The notes under the pieces: generated by a model
Seen by the model: the letters and a program-made list of their open reading frames with translations, nothing else
Told to the model about the DNA's origin: nothing
Database searches by the model: none
Program-made: the position numbers and the translations under genes
From: Rickettsiales bacterium
Lineage (GTDB): Bacteria > Pseudomonadota > Alphaproteobacteria > Methylaequorales > Methylaequoraceae
NCBI GenBank assembly: GCA_028407765.1
Contig: JAOOJU010000003.1
Location: forward strand, 1 to 48,626
Length of the DNA: 48,626 nt
Direction of reading: 5' to 3'
In this document: positions 32,859 through 41,260 of the stretch, piece by piece
Layout of the letters: every line of letters begins with the position of its first letter
How positions within the stretch are numbered: the first letter of the stretch is position 1

Positions 32859-34256
32859 ATGAAAAAAATAGAAAATAATGAAATAATTGGCAAAGGATTT
32901 TATATCAATTTTGTAACAAATATTGATATAAAATTTGATATTTTAGATTTTTTTGATTTAGACCCAGAAAAATACCCATTTTTACTTGAGAGTGTTGCAA
33001 AAGGAAACGAAAGAGCAAGATATTCAATACTTTTTAGGAAACCAAATATAATTTTAGAAAAAATTGGTAACCATTCAAAAAACTTCCTGGAAGATCTGGA
33101 TAAAGAAATAGAAAGAAAAAAAATTTTCCAAGAGGACGTTACTATAAATGGAAAAAAAATTGAACTTCCATTTCTCGGTGGATGGTTTGTTTATTTAGGA
33201 TATGAATTAGTTATGGAAATTGAAAAATCACTTAAACTTCCGAATTCTCCTCATCAAATCCCAACTGCCTTTGCCGCAAGAGTAAGCGCTGCAATAATTT
33301 ATGATAAAATTGATAGAATTTTATTTTTTATAACTGAAGGTTCAAAGGAAATTGCTAAAGACATGGCAAAGGATTATGAAAGAATAAACAAGAAAGTCAT
33401 CAAAACTTTTTCCAAAAAGAAAATTGAAGTCACAAAAAAAGGAACAGATAAACAACATCAAGATGATATAAAAAAATGTATTGAATATATTTTTCAGGGA
33501 GAGATTTTTCAGGCAAATCTGTCCAGACTATGGGAGTTTAAAATTGATACCAATCTATCTGATTCTGACATATATAGAGAATTAAGGAAAACTAATCCTT
33601 CACCATTTTCGGGTTTATTGATGTTAAAGGAAGGATCAATCATTAGTTCCTCTCCTGAGAGATTAATAAGTGTAAAAGAAAATGTTGTAGAAACAAGACC
33701 TATCGCAGGAACAAGACCAAGAGGCAAAAGTGGAATTACGGATGTAGAGCTTTCTAGAGAATTAATAAGTTCAGAAAAAGAAAGAGCTGAACATTTGATG
33801 TTAGTTGATTTGGAAAGAAATGATATTGCCAGAGTTTGCGAAGCTGGATCAGTTAAAGTAGACGAAATGATGGTAGTAGAATCATACTCACATGTACATC
33901 ACATTGTTTCAAATATAAAAGGAAGACTAAAAAACTCAATGAAACCTGGAAAAATAATATCTGCGGTTTTTCCTGGTGGTACAATCACTGGATGTCCAAA
34001 AGTAAAGTGTATAGAAATTTTAGGTGACCTTGAAAAAATTGGAAGGGGACCATATACAGGATCTTTTGGTTATATTAACCATAATGGAGATCTTGATTTA
34101 AATATACTAATTAGAACTTTGGTACGTGAAGATAATAAGTTATCTTTAAGAGCAGGAGGTGGGATTGTTGCTGATTCAATTCCAGAGAAAGAAACGCTTG
34201 AAACAGAAGCAAAAGCAAATGCAATGTTAAAAGCATTACAGAATCTTCGTTTTTGA
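32859..34256 (+). CDS. pabB: chorismate-binding enzyme, aminodeoxychorismate synthase component I-like
   Basis: 465 aa, chorismate-binding fold. [11 protein letters not shown], then [11 protein letters not shown] (about residues 279-288), [26 protein letters not shown] and [20 protein letters not shown] are canonical for the TrpE/PabB superfamily. The adjacent pabC (start right after the stop) argues for PabB in folate synthesis. However, the motif is PIAGT, as in anthranilate synthase, not the PIKGT of typical PabB, which supplies a catalytic Lys. So the product could be anthranilate or aminodeoxychorismate; the glutaminase partner is not in the window. Confidence 0.83.
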   Translation: MKKIENNEIIGKGFYINFVTNIDIKFDILDFFDLDPEKYPFLLESVAKGNERARYSILFRKPNIILEKIGNHSKNFLEDLDKEIERKKIFQEDVTINGKKIELPFLGGWFVYLGYELVMEIEKSLKLPNSPHQIPTAFAARVSAAIIYDKIDRILFFITEGSKEIAKDMAKDYERINKKVIKTFSKKKIEVTKKGTDKQHQDDIKKCIEYIFQGEIFQANLSRLWEFKIDTNLSDSDIYRELRKTNPSPFSGLLMLKEGSIISSSPERLISVKENVVETRPIAGTRPRGKSGITDVELSRELISSEKERAEHLMLVDLERNDIARVCEAGSVKVDEMMVVESYSHVHHIVSNIKGRLKNSMKPGKIISAVFPGGTITGCPKVKCIEILGDLEKIGRGPYTGSFGYINHNGDLDLNILIRTLVREDNKLSLRAGGGIVADSIPEKETLETEAKANAMLKALQNLRF

Positions 34257-35123
34257 ATGGAACCTATATCCTTAATAAATGGAAAGTTTAGTGATAAGAT
34301 CTCTGTTTTTGACAGAGGTCTATCATATGGAGATGGCTTTTTTGAGACAATGATTTGGAAAAAAACAAATAATCAAGATGTTTTTTTTGTTGAGTTTTGG
34401 AGAAGGCATTTAAAACGTTTAAGTAATGGTTGTAAAATGTTGGCTATAAATCTTCCGCCTGAAATTATTTTAGAGAAATACAAAGATAAGATAATTAAAA
34501 GGGCTATTAAATTAGGTTATCATTCCGGTGTTATTAAAATAATAGTTACAAGAGGTTCTGGAGGAAGAGGCTACAAATATGAAGAAAATATGATTCCAAC
34601 AATTATTCTTATAATTTCAGCAATGCCTATCTATTCAGAAAAGAACTTGTTAAAAGGCGTAAATGTAAAATTTTGTAAAACTAAAATGTCAAATAATATT
34701 AATATAGCAGGTTTTAAGCATTTAAATAGACTGGACTCGGTATTAGCACGGTCAGAGTGGACTGAAAAGGAAATTTTTGAAGGTTTAATAACTGATAGTC
34801 AGAATAATGTGATAGAGGGTACAATGACAAATGTTTTTGCTTTAACTAACAACATTCTCTACACTCCAATTATTAACGAGATTGGTATAAAGGGTATTAT
34901 GAGAGAAATAGTAATAGAAAAATTTAGTAATTATTTTAGAGATATAGTCCAATGTCAACTATCAAAGAAACAATTACTTAATTCGGAAAGTGTATTTTTA
35001 ACTAACTCTGTCATAAAGATAGTTCCAGTTAGGAATATACAGGGAAGAATATTTAGAATTGACGAAAGAATTAAAAAATTAATGAAATCCATAAACAGTG
35101 TAGATTTTTTAAAGGGCAATTAG
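34257..35123 (+). CDS. pabC: aminodeoxychorismate lyase / class IV aminotransferase
   Basis: 288 aa, fold-type IV PLP enzyme. FDRGLSYGDGFFETM (about residues 18-32), IAGFKHLNRLDSVLARSEW with the PLP Lys in FKHLNRL, then VIEGTMTNVFAL and a SVFLTNSVIKIVPV end. KHLNRL plus the pabB-like neighbour favour lyase activity (aminodeoxychorismate to 4-aminobenzoate and pyruvate) over branched-chain or D-amino-acid aminotransferase. It begins on the base after the pabB stop and converges on ccmI with two bases between. Confidence 0.88.
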   Translation: MEPISLINGKFSDKISVFDRGLSYGDGFFETMIWKKTNNQDVFFVEFWRRHLKRLSNGCKMLAINLPPEIILEKYKDKIIKRAIKLGYHSGVIKIIVTRGSGGRGYKYEENMIPTIILIISAMPIYSEKNLLKGVNVKFCKTKMSNNINIAGFKHLNRLDSVLARSEWTEKEIFEGLITDSQNNVIEGTMTNVFALTNNILYTPIINEIGIKGIMREIVIEKFSNYFRDIVQCQLSKKQLLNSESVFLTNSVIKIVPVRNIQGRIFRIDERIKKLMKSINSVDFLKGN

Positions 35124-35125
35124 TT

Positions 35126-35725
35126 TTATCTTAACATTTCCAATTCTTTTATTATGTCCGGTTTAATATTTTTGGATTTTAAATTATCTATTAATTCTCT
35201 AAATTTTTCCTTGTTATCTGCATCAAAATAAAGTTGTGCTAAAAAAATTAAATTGTCAATGTCATTAGGATCTATTTGTCTAACTTTTTCTGAAATTTCT
35301 AGTGATTTAGTTAGATCATTATTATTTCTTTTAAAAAAGGCATATTCAGACAATAATTGAACATTTTCTGGTAACAACGCTAAAGCTTTGAGATAATATT
35401 TATTTGCTTTTTGTGTATATCCACTGAGCATGCATGTGCGAGCAAGAATCTTCCAACCCTCAGAGTCTTTTGGATTCTTGCTAAGCTCTTTTTCTAGAAA
35501 AAGTATTAATTTAGTGGTATCTAATTCAGAAGAGTTTTTTAGATCAATTGCTAACGAATCAGAATAACCAAATATTTCACTGTTACCTTTATAATTATAG
35601 ATAAGAAATAAAATTGAAATACTTATGAAGAAACTGATAAATATTTTTTTTTTATTTTTTCTGAATATATACCAGTTAAAAGAAAAGCATAAAATAATGC
35701 TAATCAAGAAAAATAGGATTTTCAT
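35126..35725 (-). CDS. ccmI: CcmI-like TPR protein (short form)
   Basis: 199 aa. Two N-terminal hydrophobic helices (about residues 2-17 and 28-45) are followed by TPR repeats (SEGWKILARTCMLSGYTQKA; then NKYYLKALALLPENVQLLSE). CcmI of alphaproteobacteria normally has about 370-450 residues, with an extra C-terminal periplasmic region that chaperones apocytochrome c; this copy holds only the membrane part and the first TPRs. It is the last gene of the ccm operon, with a four-base overlap with ccmH (ATGA), which supports the identification. Confidence 0.8.
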   Translation of the reverse strand: MKILFFLISIILCFSFNWYIFRKNKKKIFISFFISISILFLIYNYKGNSEIFGYSDSLAIDLKNSSELDTTKLILFLEKELSKNPKDSEGWKILARTCMLSGYTQKANKYYLKALALLPENVQLLSEYAFFKRNNNDLTKSLEISEKVRQIDPNDIDNLIFLAQLYFDADNKEKFRELIDNLKSKNIKPDIIKELEMLR

Positions 35726-36111
35726 TTCTTTTTTTTCCTTCTAAAGAAGAAATAAATAAAGAAAGAAAACATGATAAAAGGAAAAGTCCACAGAAAAAGG
35801 GTGTCAATCCTTATGGGTGGTTTGTATAAAACATAGTCTCCATATTTAGAATGTATAAAAGATATTATCTGTTCATTAGTCTCTCCCTCTAATAACTTCT
35901 TTCTCACCAATAACCTCAAATCTCTTGCAATATCGGCATTAGAGTTATCGATATCTTCATTCTGGCAGACTAAGCACCTAAGTTCTTTGCTAATTTTTCT
36001 CGCTCTATCCTCTAAACTTTTATTTTTTAAAACTTCATCTGGTTCGATAGAATATCCAGGGTTAGAAAAAAAAGGAAAAAGCACTAATAGTAAAATAATC
36101 TTTTTATTCAT
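35722..36111 (-). CDS. ccmH: cytochrome c maturation protein CcmH (Ccl2 type)
   Basis: 129 aa. Signal peptide (residues 1-21), then RARKISKELRCLVCQNEDID with the redox pair in LRCLVCQN (about residues 45-52), DIARDLRLLVRKKLLEGETN and YGDYVLYKPPI, and one C-terminal transmembrane helix. It reduces or binds apocytochrome c CXXCH thiols before heme ligation in the periplasm with CcmF. Overlaps ccmG by eight bases and ccmI by four. Confidence 0.96.
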   Translation of the reverse strand: MNKKIILLLVLFPFFSNPGYSIEPDEVLKNKSLEDRARKISKELRCLVCQNEDIDNSNADIARDLRLLVRKKLLEGETNEQIISFIHSKYGDYVLYKPPIRIDTLFLWTFPFIMFSFFIYFFFRRKKKK

Positions 36112-36628
36112 TCTTAAGTTTATAAATTATTTTTTCAATTTTTTCCATGTCTCGGTCCATTATTGGGCCTAAATGTTTATGTCTAATTTTTCCTTTTTGA
36201 TCAACAATAAATGTTTCAGGCAAACCATATACTCCCCAGTCAATACTTACTAAACCGTCTGGGTCACTTATAATAGAATGAAAAGGATCTCCCAATTCAG
36301 ATAAAAATTTTTTTAAGTCATCGGGGTTATCCTTTTTATTTATACCTAAAACCAAAAGATTTTCATCAATTGAAAGTTCTTGTAATTGAGGATGTTCAAT
36401 TCTACAAGGAGGGCACCAAGATGCAAAAAAATTAATAATTTTAATTTTATCATTCTCAATAAGAGTCGTTTTATCAAATCCTTTTTTCGAAGCAATGTTA
36501 TGTGTCGAGAAAGAAGGTATTTCTTGATCTATCAGATTCGAAGGAATTTTTTTGGGATCTTTGTATAAACCATTAAAAAATATATAAAGTAAAAAGCATC
36601 CTGAAAAAAATAAAAAAAACTTTTTCAT
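36104..36628 (-). CDS. ccmG: thiol:disulfide oxidoreductase CcmG/DsbE
   Basis: 174 aa from ATG 36628. I chose this start over 36700 because it forms ATGA with the ccmF stop and begins a proper membrane anchor (KKFFLFFSGCFLLYIFF). The thioredoxin fold has INFFASWCPPCRIEHPQL with active-site WCPPC, VLGINKKDNPDDLKKF and YGLPETFIVDQKGK (cis-Pro in LPET). It supplies electrons to CcmH in cytochrome c biogenesis. The ccmG-ccmH overlap is eight bases. Confidence 0.95.
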   Translation of the reverse strand: MKKFFLFFSGCFLLYIFFNGLYKDPKKIPSNLIDQEIPSFSTHNIASKKGFDKTTLIENDKIKIINFFASWCPPCRIEHPQLQELSIDENLLVLGINKKDNPDDLKKFLSELGDPFHSIISDPDGLVSIDWGVYGLPETFIVDQKGKIRHKHLGPIMDRDMEKIEKIIYKLKNE

Positions 36629-38565
36629 TTTGACTTTTTTGAACTTAATAATGAAATAGTACCACCAGTTGACATAAATAAAACACCCAGCCAGATCCAT
36701 AAAACAAATGGATTATACCAAATCCTTGTTGTCCAAGATTTTGGGTAACTTGAATTCGTGTTTTTGTCACCTATTGCAACATAGATATCACCAAATATAG
36801 TGCTATGGATAGCTGCTTCTGTGGTTACTTGCTTTCCTGCATTGTAATATCTTTTTTCGGGATGAATTGACTTAATAAATTTATTATCTTTATACAATTT
36901 AAAGGAAGCAAAGTCAGATTCATAATTTTTAATCCGTTTATTTTCAACACCGATAAATTCTAATTGATAATTGTCTATACTAATTTTTTCCCCAAAGGAT
37001 TGAAATTGTATTTTCTCTTCCTTTAATATAGATCCTCCTGTTGCTCCTATTATTAGAAAAGCAACTCCAAGGTGAGCAATAGATTGTGATAAAACTTTTT
37101 TTGGTATTCTCCAAAATTTAAAAAGATTATTTCTAGATCTAATTTTAATTTGACTAAATAATTCAAAAATAGAACCAGTAATGAGCCAAATAGCAAATGT
37201 AAAAGAAACTATTGCAAGCACTGGACCTTTATTTTGAAAATACCAAAAGCATAATGAAATAATAAAAATCATTAAAAGAAAAACTTTTAATCTCTTCATT
37301 AGTTGGTAGAAGTCATCTTTTCCCCACTTTAAGAAAGGACCAAAAATCATTCCTAGAACTAAGGGAAAAATAAAAGGTAAAATTACAGAATTAAAGAAGG
37401 GAGCTCCGACCGAGATTTTTTTATTGAACAAAACATCAGAGACCAATGGGTAAATAGTACCAATAAATATAGTTCCAGTAATAGTAACCATAAAAATATT
37501 ATTTAGTGATATTGCACCTTCTCGCGATAGTGGCTCAATGAATTTATTTTTATTGAAATTTTCTGAGTTTTTGAAAAAAATATATAAACCAAAACCACAA
37601 ATTATTGCTAGCAGTAAAAGAATAAAAAGTCCTCTTCCAGGATCATTTGCAAAAGCATGGACTGAAACTAATACTCCAGAACGTACTAAGAAAGTTCCAA
37701 GAAGACTTAAAGAGAAAGTTATTATTGCGAGAAGTAATGTCCAAGATATTAGTGAATCTTTTTTTTCTGCAACAATCACTGAATGAAGTAATGCAGTACC
37801 AGTCAGCCATGGCAGTAAAGAAGCATTTTCTACCGGATCCCAAAACCAGAAACCTCCCCAACCAAGTTCATAATAAGCCCACCAACTACCAAGGCCAATT
37901 CCACAAGTTAAAAATGTCCAGGATAAATAGATCCAAGGCTTCATAATAGTAATAAATTCTTTTGTGATTTTCTTTTTTATTAAGGCTCCAACTGCCATAG
38001 AATATACAATAGAAAACCCAACATATCCTAAATATAAAAAAGGTGGATGAATAGCTAAACCTGGATCTTGCAATAAAGGATTTAAATCTTTTCCTTCAAT
38101 TTGAGGAGGAAAAATTCTATCAAACGGATTAGATGTTAAAATAATAAATAAACTTATCAGAAAACAGAGACTTCCTTGAATAATAAGAATTATTTTCTTA
38201 AGCTCAGAATCTTTGATGTTGCTTTTAGACAGTAAATAATTAAAGAATGTCATCACTAACAACCATAAAAGGATAGATCCTTCGTGGTTTCCCCACACAC
38301 CAGTAATTTTGTATAATAAAGGTAACTCGCTATTAGAGTTTTGAGAGGTGATTAAAAGAGAGAAGTCAGACACAATAAAACTATAAGTAAGACAAAGAAA
38401 AGACAGTAAAGTCACAAAAAAAGTGGTATTTGCAAGTTTCATATAAATATCAAGATCGTCAAAAAATTTATAATTAAAAATATTTTGACTTAATGGTTGG
38501 AAAAGTTGAAAAAAACTGAATATCATTGAAAATACAAGAAATATTAAACCAAGTTCTGCAATCAT
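36625..38565 (-). CDS. ccmF: heme lyase CcmF
   Basis: 646 aa, about fourteen transmembrane helices. The tryptophan-rich heme-handling motif is GWGGFWFWDPVENASLLPWL (about residues 235-255). VWGNHEGSILLWLL and a His-containing PGLAIHPPFLYLGYVG are also conserved. It ligates heme from CcmE to apocytochrome c in the periplasm and sits at the centre of the operon: ccmE ends two bases upstream, and its stop overlaps ccmG. Confidence 0.97.
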   Translation of the reverse strand: MIAELGLIFLVFSMIFSFFQLFQPLSQNIFNYKFFDDLDIYMKLANTTFFVTLLSFLCLTYSFIVSDFSLLITSQNSNSELPLLYKITGVWGNHEGSILLWLLVMTFFNYLLSKSNIKDSELKKIILIIQGSLCFLISLFIILTSNPFDRIFPPQIEGKDLNPLLQDPGLAIHPPFLYLGYVGFSIVYSMAVGALIKKKITKEFITIMKPWIYLSWTFLTCGIGLGSWWAYYELGWGGFWFWDPVENASLLPWLTGTALLHSVIVAEKKDSLISWTLLLAIITFSLSLLGTFLVRSGVLVSVHAFANDPGRGLFILLLLAIICGFGLYIFFKNSENFNKNKFIEPLSREGAISLNNIFMVTITGTIFIGTIYPLVSDVLFNKKISVGAPFFNSVILPFIFPLVLGMIFGPFLKWGKDDFYQLMKRLKVFLLMIFIISLCFWYFQNKGPVLAIVSFTFAIWLITGSIFELFSQIKIRSRNNLFKFWRIPKKVLSQSIAHLGVAFLIIGATGGSILKEEKIQFQSFGEKISIDNYQLEFIGVENKRIKNYESDFASFKLYKDNKFIKSIHPEKRYYNAGKQVTTEAAIHSTIFGDIYVAIGDKNTNSSYPKSWTTRIWYNPFVLWIWLGVLFMSTGGTISLLSSKKSK

Positions 38566-38567
38566 AG

Positions 38568-39008
38568 CTAATTCCCTTCTACAAGATTTTTAATTTCAGG
38601 TGGAATATAATTCTCATCATGTTTAGCTAATACTTTTTTTGCGTTAAAAATTTTTTGATCTTTCATAAAAAATCCTTCTACTATAACTCCTTGTCCTTCT
38701 TTAAATAAATCTGGAAGAATTCCAATATATTTTATGTCTATAGCATTCTCTAAGTCAGTTATTCTAAAGTTAATCTCTTCTACTTGTTTTTCATTTCTTA
38801 ATATTAATTTTCTTTTGATACTTAAATCTTCAACGAGTCCACCGATTCTTGCTTTTTTGTTTAACTCATTTTCTTTCATTAACATTTCTGTTGGAGAATA
38901 AAAGTACACAAGATTATCTCTTAGATTTATAATTAAAACACTGAATCCGATAAAAAAAGATATTAATAATAGTGAAACAAAATAAAGTCTTTTATGTTTA
39001 CTTTTCAT
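38568..39008 (-). CDS. ccmE: periplasmic heme chaperone CcmE
   Basis: 146 aa from ATG 39008; a longer frame starts at 39026, but the 39008 start gives MKSKHKRLYFVSLLLIS, the usual basic anchor. It has KKARIGGLVEDLSIKR, then an OB-fold with EGQGVIVEGFF and the heme-binding His in KHDENYIPPE. It carries heme covalently on that His from CcmABCD to CcmF. It overlaps ccmD by 11 bases. Confidence 0.95.
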   Translation of the reverse strand: MKSKHKRLYFVSLLLISFFIGFSVLIINLRDNLVYFYSPTEMLMKENELNKKARIGGLVEDLSIKRKLILRNEKQVEEINFRITDLENAIDIKYIGILPDLFKEGQGVIVEGFFMKDQKIFNAKKVLAKHDENYIPPEIKNLVEGN

Positions 39009-39165
39009 GATCATTGACCATTTCAAGGTATTTTTTTTTTATTTTTTTATTTTGTATTTTAGAACTTATTACTAAAAGAGCAATTATAAAAAATGCTATC
39101 AAATATGATGAAACAACATAGGGCAAGTGTTTTTCAGATTCTAAAAGTTCAAGAAAATATTTCAT
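38998..39165 (-). CDS. ccmD: CcmD small membrane protein
   Basis: A 55-aa frame in the ccmE-ccmC gap, easily missed. It begins MKYFLELLESEKHLPYVVSS, then YLIAFFIIALLVISS (single transmembrane helix) and a Lys-rich tail. This is the CcmD layout: short periplasmic N-terminus, one helix with a conserved Tyr at its start, basic cytoplasmic end. It helps release holo-CcmE from CcmABC. The start is one base after the ccmC stop region and it overlaps ccmE, as expected for the operon. Confidence 0.9.
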   Translation of the reverse strand: MKYFLELLESEKHLPYVVSSYLIAFFIIALLVISSKIQNKKIKKKYLEMVNDHEK

Positions 39166-39166
39166 T

Positions 39167-39883
39167 TTAATTATTTTTATTAATTCTTATTATTTCTATC
39201 TTTCTTTTTAAAATTTCCGATGAAATTCTATTTAATAAAATAGAGATAAATAGTAACATCATAGATAACGCCATAATCAAAAGAGGCTTTAACATTAGAG
39301 GATCGATCGAAGGACTAGAAAATTTGGTTATACTTGCTGTCTGATGAAGTGTGTTCCACCAATCAACTGACCATTTAATAATTGGAAGATTTATAACACC
39401 AATTAAAGTTAGTATAGCAGCATTCCTGTCTCCTTTTCTCACATCCTCAAAAGAATTCGATATTAAAATGTGCCCGAGATAGATAAATAAAAGAATGAGT
39501 TCTGAAGTTAACCTAGCATCCCATACCCACCATGTTCCCCAAGTTGGTTTACCCCAAATAGAACCGGTAATAAGTGTTATCAGAGTGAAGCATGCACCTA
39601 TGGGTGCACTAGAACGGGCAATTATGTCTGCCAGTGGATGTTTATAAACAATTGATATAAAACTACAAATAGCCATTATCAAATAAATTTGAAGCGATAA
39701 CCAGGCACACGGTACATGAATATACATAATTCTGACTGTTTGTCCTTGTAAGTAATCTGGGGGTGACTTAAAAAAAGAAAAATAAAGACCAATTGTAATT
39801 AAAATAAAAGAACTATAAAAAACCCATGGGTATATTGCTTGGGAGAAATTTTGGAATCTTTTTGGATTTGATAGATTAAACAT
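39167..39883 (-). CDS. ccmC: heme exporter subunit CcmC
   Basis: 238 aa, six transmembrane helices. The WWD motif is WGTWWVWDARLTSELILLFI (about residues 115-135) and the periplasmic heme-ligand histidines lie in RIMYIHVPCAW and near HQTAS. It presents heme to CcmE. It lies one base after the ccmB stop region and one base before ccmD. Confidence 0.97.
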   Translation of the reverse strand: MFNLSNPKRFQNFSQAIYPWVFYSSFILITIGLYFSFFKSPPDYLQGQTVRIMYIHVPCAWLSLQIYLIMAICSFISIVYKHPLADIIARSSAPIGACFTLITLITGSIWGKPTWGTWWVWDARLTSELILLFIYLGHILISNSFEDVRKGDRNAAILTLIGVINLPIIKWSVDWWNTLHQTASITKFSSPSIDPLMLKPLLIMALSMMLLFISILLNRISSEILKRKIEIIRINKNN

Positions 39884-39884
39884 T

Positions 39885-40550
39885 TTATTTATTTACTTCT
39901 TTTAAAGCATATCTTCCAGAAATTAATGTTATTGGTAATGTAATTAAAAAAATTGCAATTAAAACTAAAAAATTAGACTCGTTGTCATTTATTGACTGAG
40001 ATAATTTAACTGATCCAACGCCAAAGATGAGAATTGGAACAATGATTGGATAAACTAAAATTAAAAGAAGAACTTTGTTATTTTTTGATTGAAGGGTTAA
40101 CAAAGTCCCAATACTTGTGATTAATAAAATTGAAGGACTTCCTAGAATAATAGAAAAAACTAAAACTATAATCTCATCTGATTGCAATTGTAGCATTAAA
40201 GATAGTAAAGGCGTGAATAATAATAATGGTAAAATTAAGAAAATCCACATCACTAATACTTTAGATATTATTATACTCTCGGGTGAATAACCAATTATTT
40301 GTAATTCTTTGAGACTTCCGTCTAGAAAGTCTTTGAGAAAAAATTGTTCAGTACTCAAAATGATTGTAAATATAACTGTTGCCCATATTATTGCAGAACC
40401 GATATTTGACAATATTTCTGGATTTGGACCTAATGATAGAATAAAAATGATAATACTTATTAAAAAAAAAGAAAGGCTTATCATCAAATTTCCGATACTT
40501 CTGATGCCTATAAACATTTCTCTGTAAAACAGAGCAGAAAAATTTCTCAT
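39885..40550 (-). CDS. ccmB: heme exporter permease CcmB
   Basis: 221 aa from ATG 40550. That start overlaps the ccmA TGA (ATGA) and has GGAAG five bases upstream, so I prefer it to 40562. Six transmembrane helices; NFSALFYREMFIGIRSIGNL at the N-terminus and FLKDFLDGSLKELQIIGYSP are the CcmB signature regions. It pairs with CcmA in the ABC complex that drives heme transfer via CcmC. Confidence 0.95.
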   Translation of the reverse strand: MRNFSALFYREMFIGIRSIGNLMISLSFFLISIIIFILSLGPNPEILSNIGSAIIWATVIFTIILSTEQFFLKDFLDGSLKELQIIGYSPESIIISKVLVMWIFLILPLLLFTPLLSLMLQLQSDEIIVLVFSIILGSPSILLITSIGTLLTLQSKNNKVLLLILVYPIIVPILIFGVGSVKLSQSINDNESNFLVLIAIFLITLPITLISGRYALKEVNK

Positions 40551-41200
40551 AGATTCTTCCAATTATTTGGGTTTATGTAGGTTTCTGCTTTTTTTACTAA
40601 TAAATCTAAGTCAATTTTTATAAATGACTTTAAAGTAAAATCAAGATGAGTTGTAATTAAAGTAGATCCATTTTTCTTTTGATGTTTTTTAATTAGAATA
40701 TTAAATTGATTTTGCGAATCTTTATCCAAGCTATTAGTAGGCTCATCCAAAATCCATAGGTTGCAATTCGAAAATAATAATTTACTGAGAGCAACTTTTC
40801 TTTTTTGACCAGCTGAAAGAAGATTTATTTGATGATCAAAAAGATGATTGATTTTAAAAAAACTTAATTTACTAATAATCTCTAAATCTTCAAAATACTG
40901 ATCGTTTAATTTTAACCATAATTTTATATTTTCTATTACAGTAAGCTCTTCTTTTAAACTATTATTATGCCCTATAAAAGTGAACAATTTACATGTATTT
41001 AGATTACTTTCTCCGTTTATTTTTATTTCTCCACTACTAAGTTCTAACATACCGATTATTGCTTCAAGTAAACTAGATTTTCCAATTCCATTCGAACCTT
41101 TTAAAATCATGATTTGAGATTTTTTTAAATTTAAATTAAGATCCTTAAATAAAAGTTTCTTATTTCGTTTTAAGGAGACTGATTTAACTTCTAATACCAT
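40547..41200 (-). CDS. ccmA: heme exporter ATPase CcmA
   Basis: 217 aa from ATG 41200 (MVLEVKSVSLKRNKK); the longer frame to 41272 would run into acnA. Walker A is GSNGIGKSSLLE, the signature is LLSAGQKRKVALSKLL, Walker B is LWILDEPTNSLD, and the H-loop is LITTHL. It powers release of holo-CcmE. It is the first gene of the nine-gene ccm operon and diverges from acnA across 60 bases. Confidence 0.96.
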   Translation of the reverse strand: MVLEVKSVSLKRNKKLLFKDLNLNLKKSQIMILKGSNGIGKSSLLEAIIGMLELSSGEIKINGESNLNTCKLFTFIGHNNSLKEELTVIENIKLWLKLNDQYFEDLEIISKLSFFKINHLFDHQINLLSAGQKRKVALSKLLFSNCNLWILDEPTNSLDKDSQNQFNILIKKHQKKNGSTLITTHLDFTLKSFIKIDLDLLVKKAETYINPNNWKNL

Positions 41201-41260
41201 AATTATTTTTTTTACGTTTTTTGAAAATAATAATTTAATATTATTAATAAAGGTAAATTC

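Noticed and set aside
37538-37946. Overlapping frames of 72-99 aa in both strands
   Set aside because: All lie inside ccmF, whose WWD-region reading is clear; they are out-of-frame shadows.
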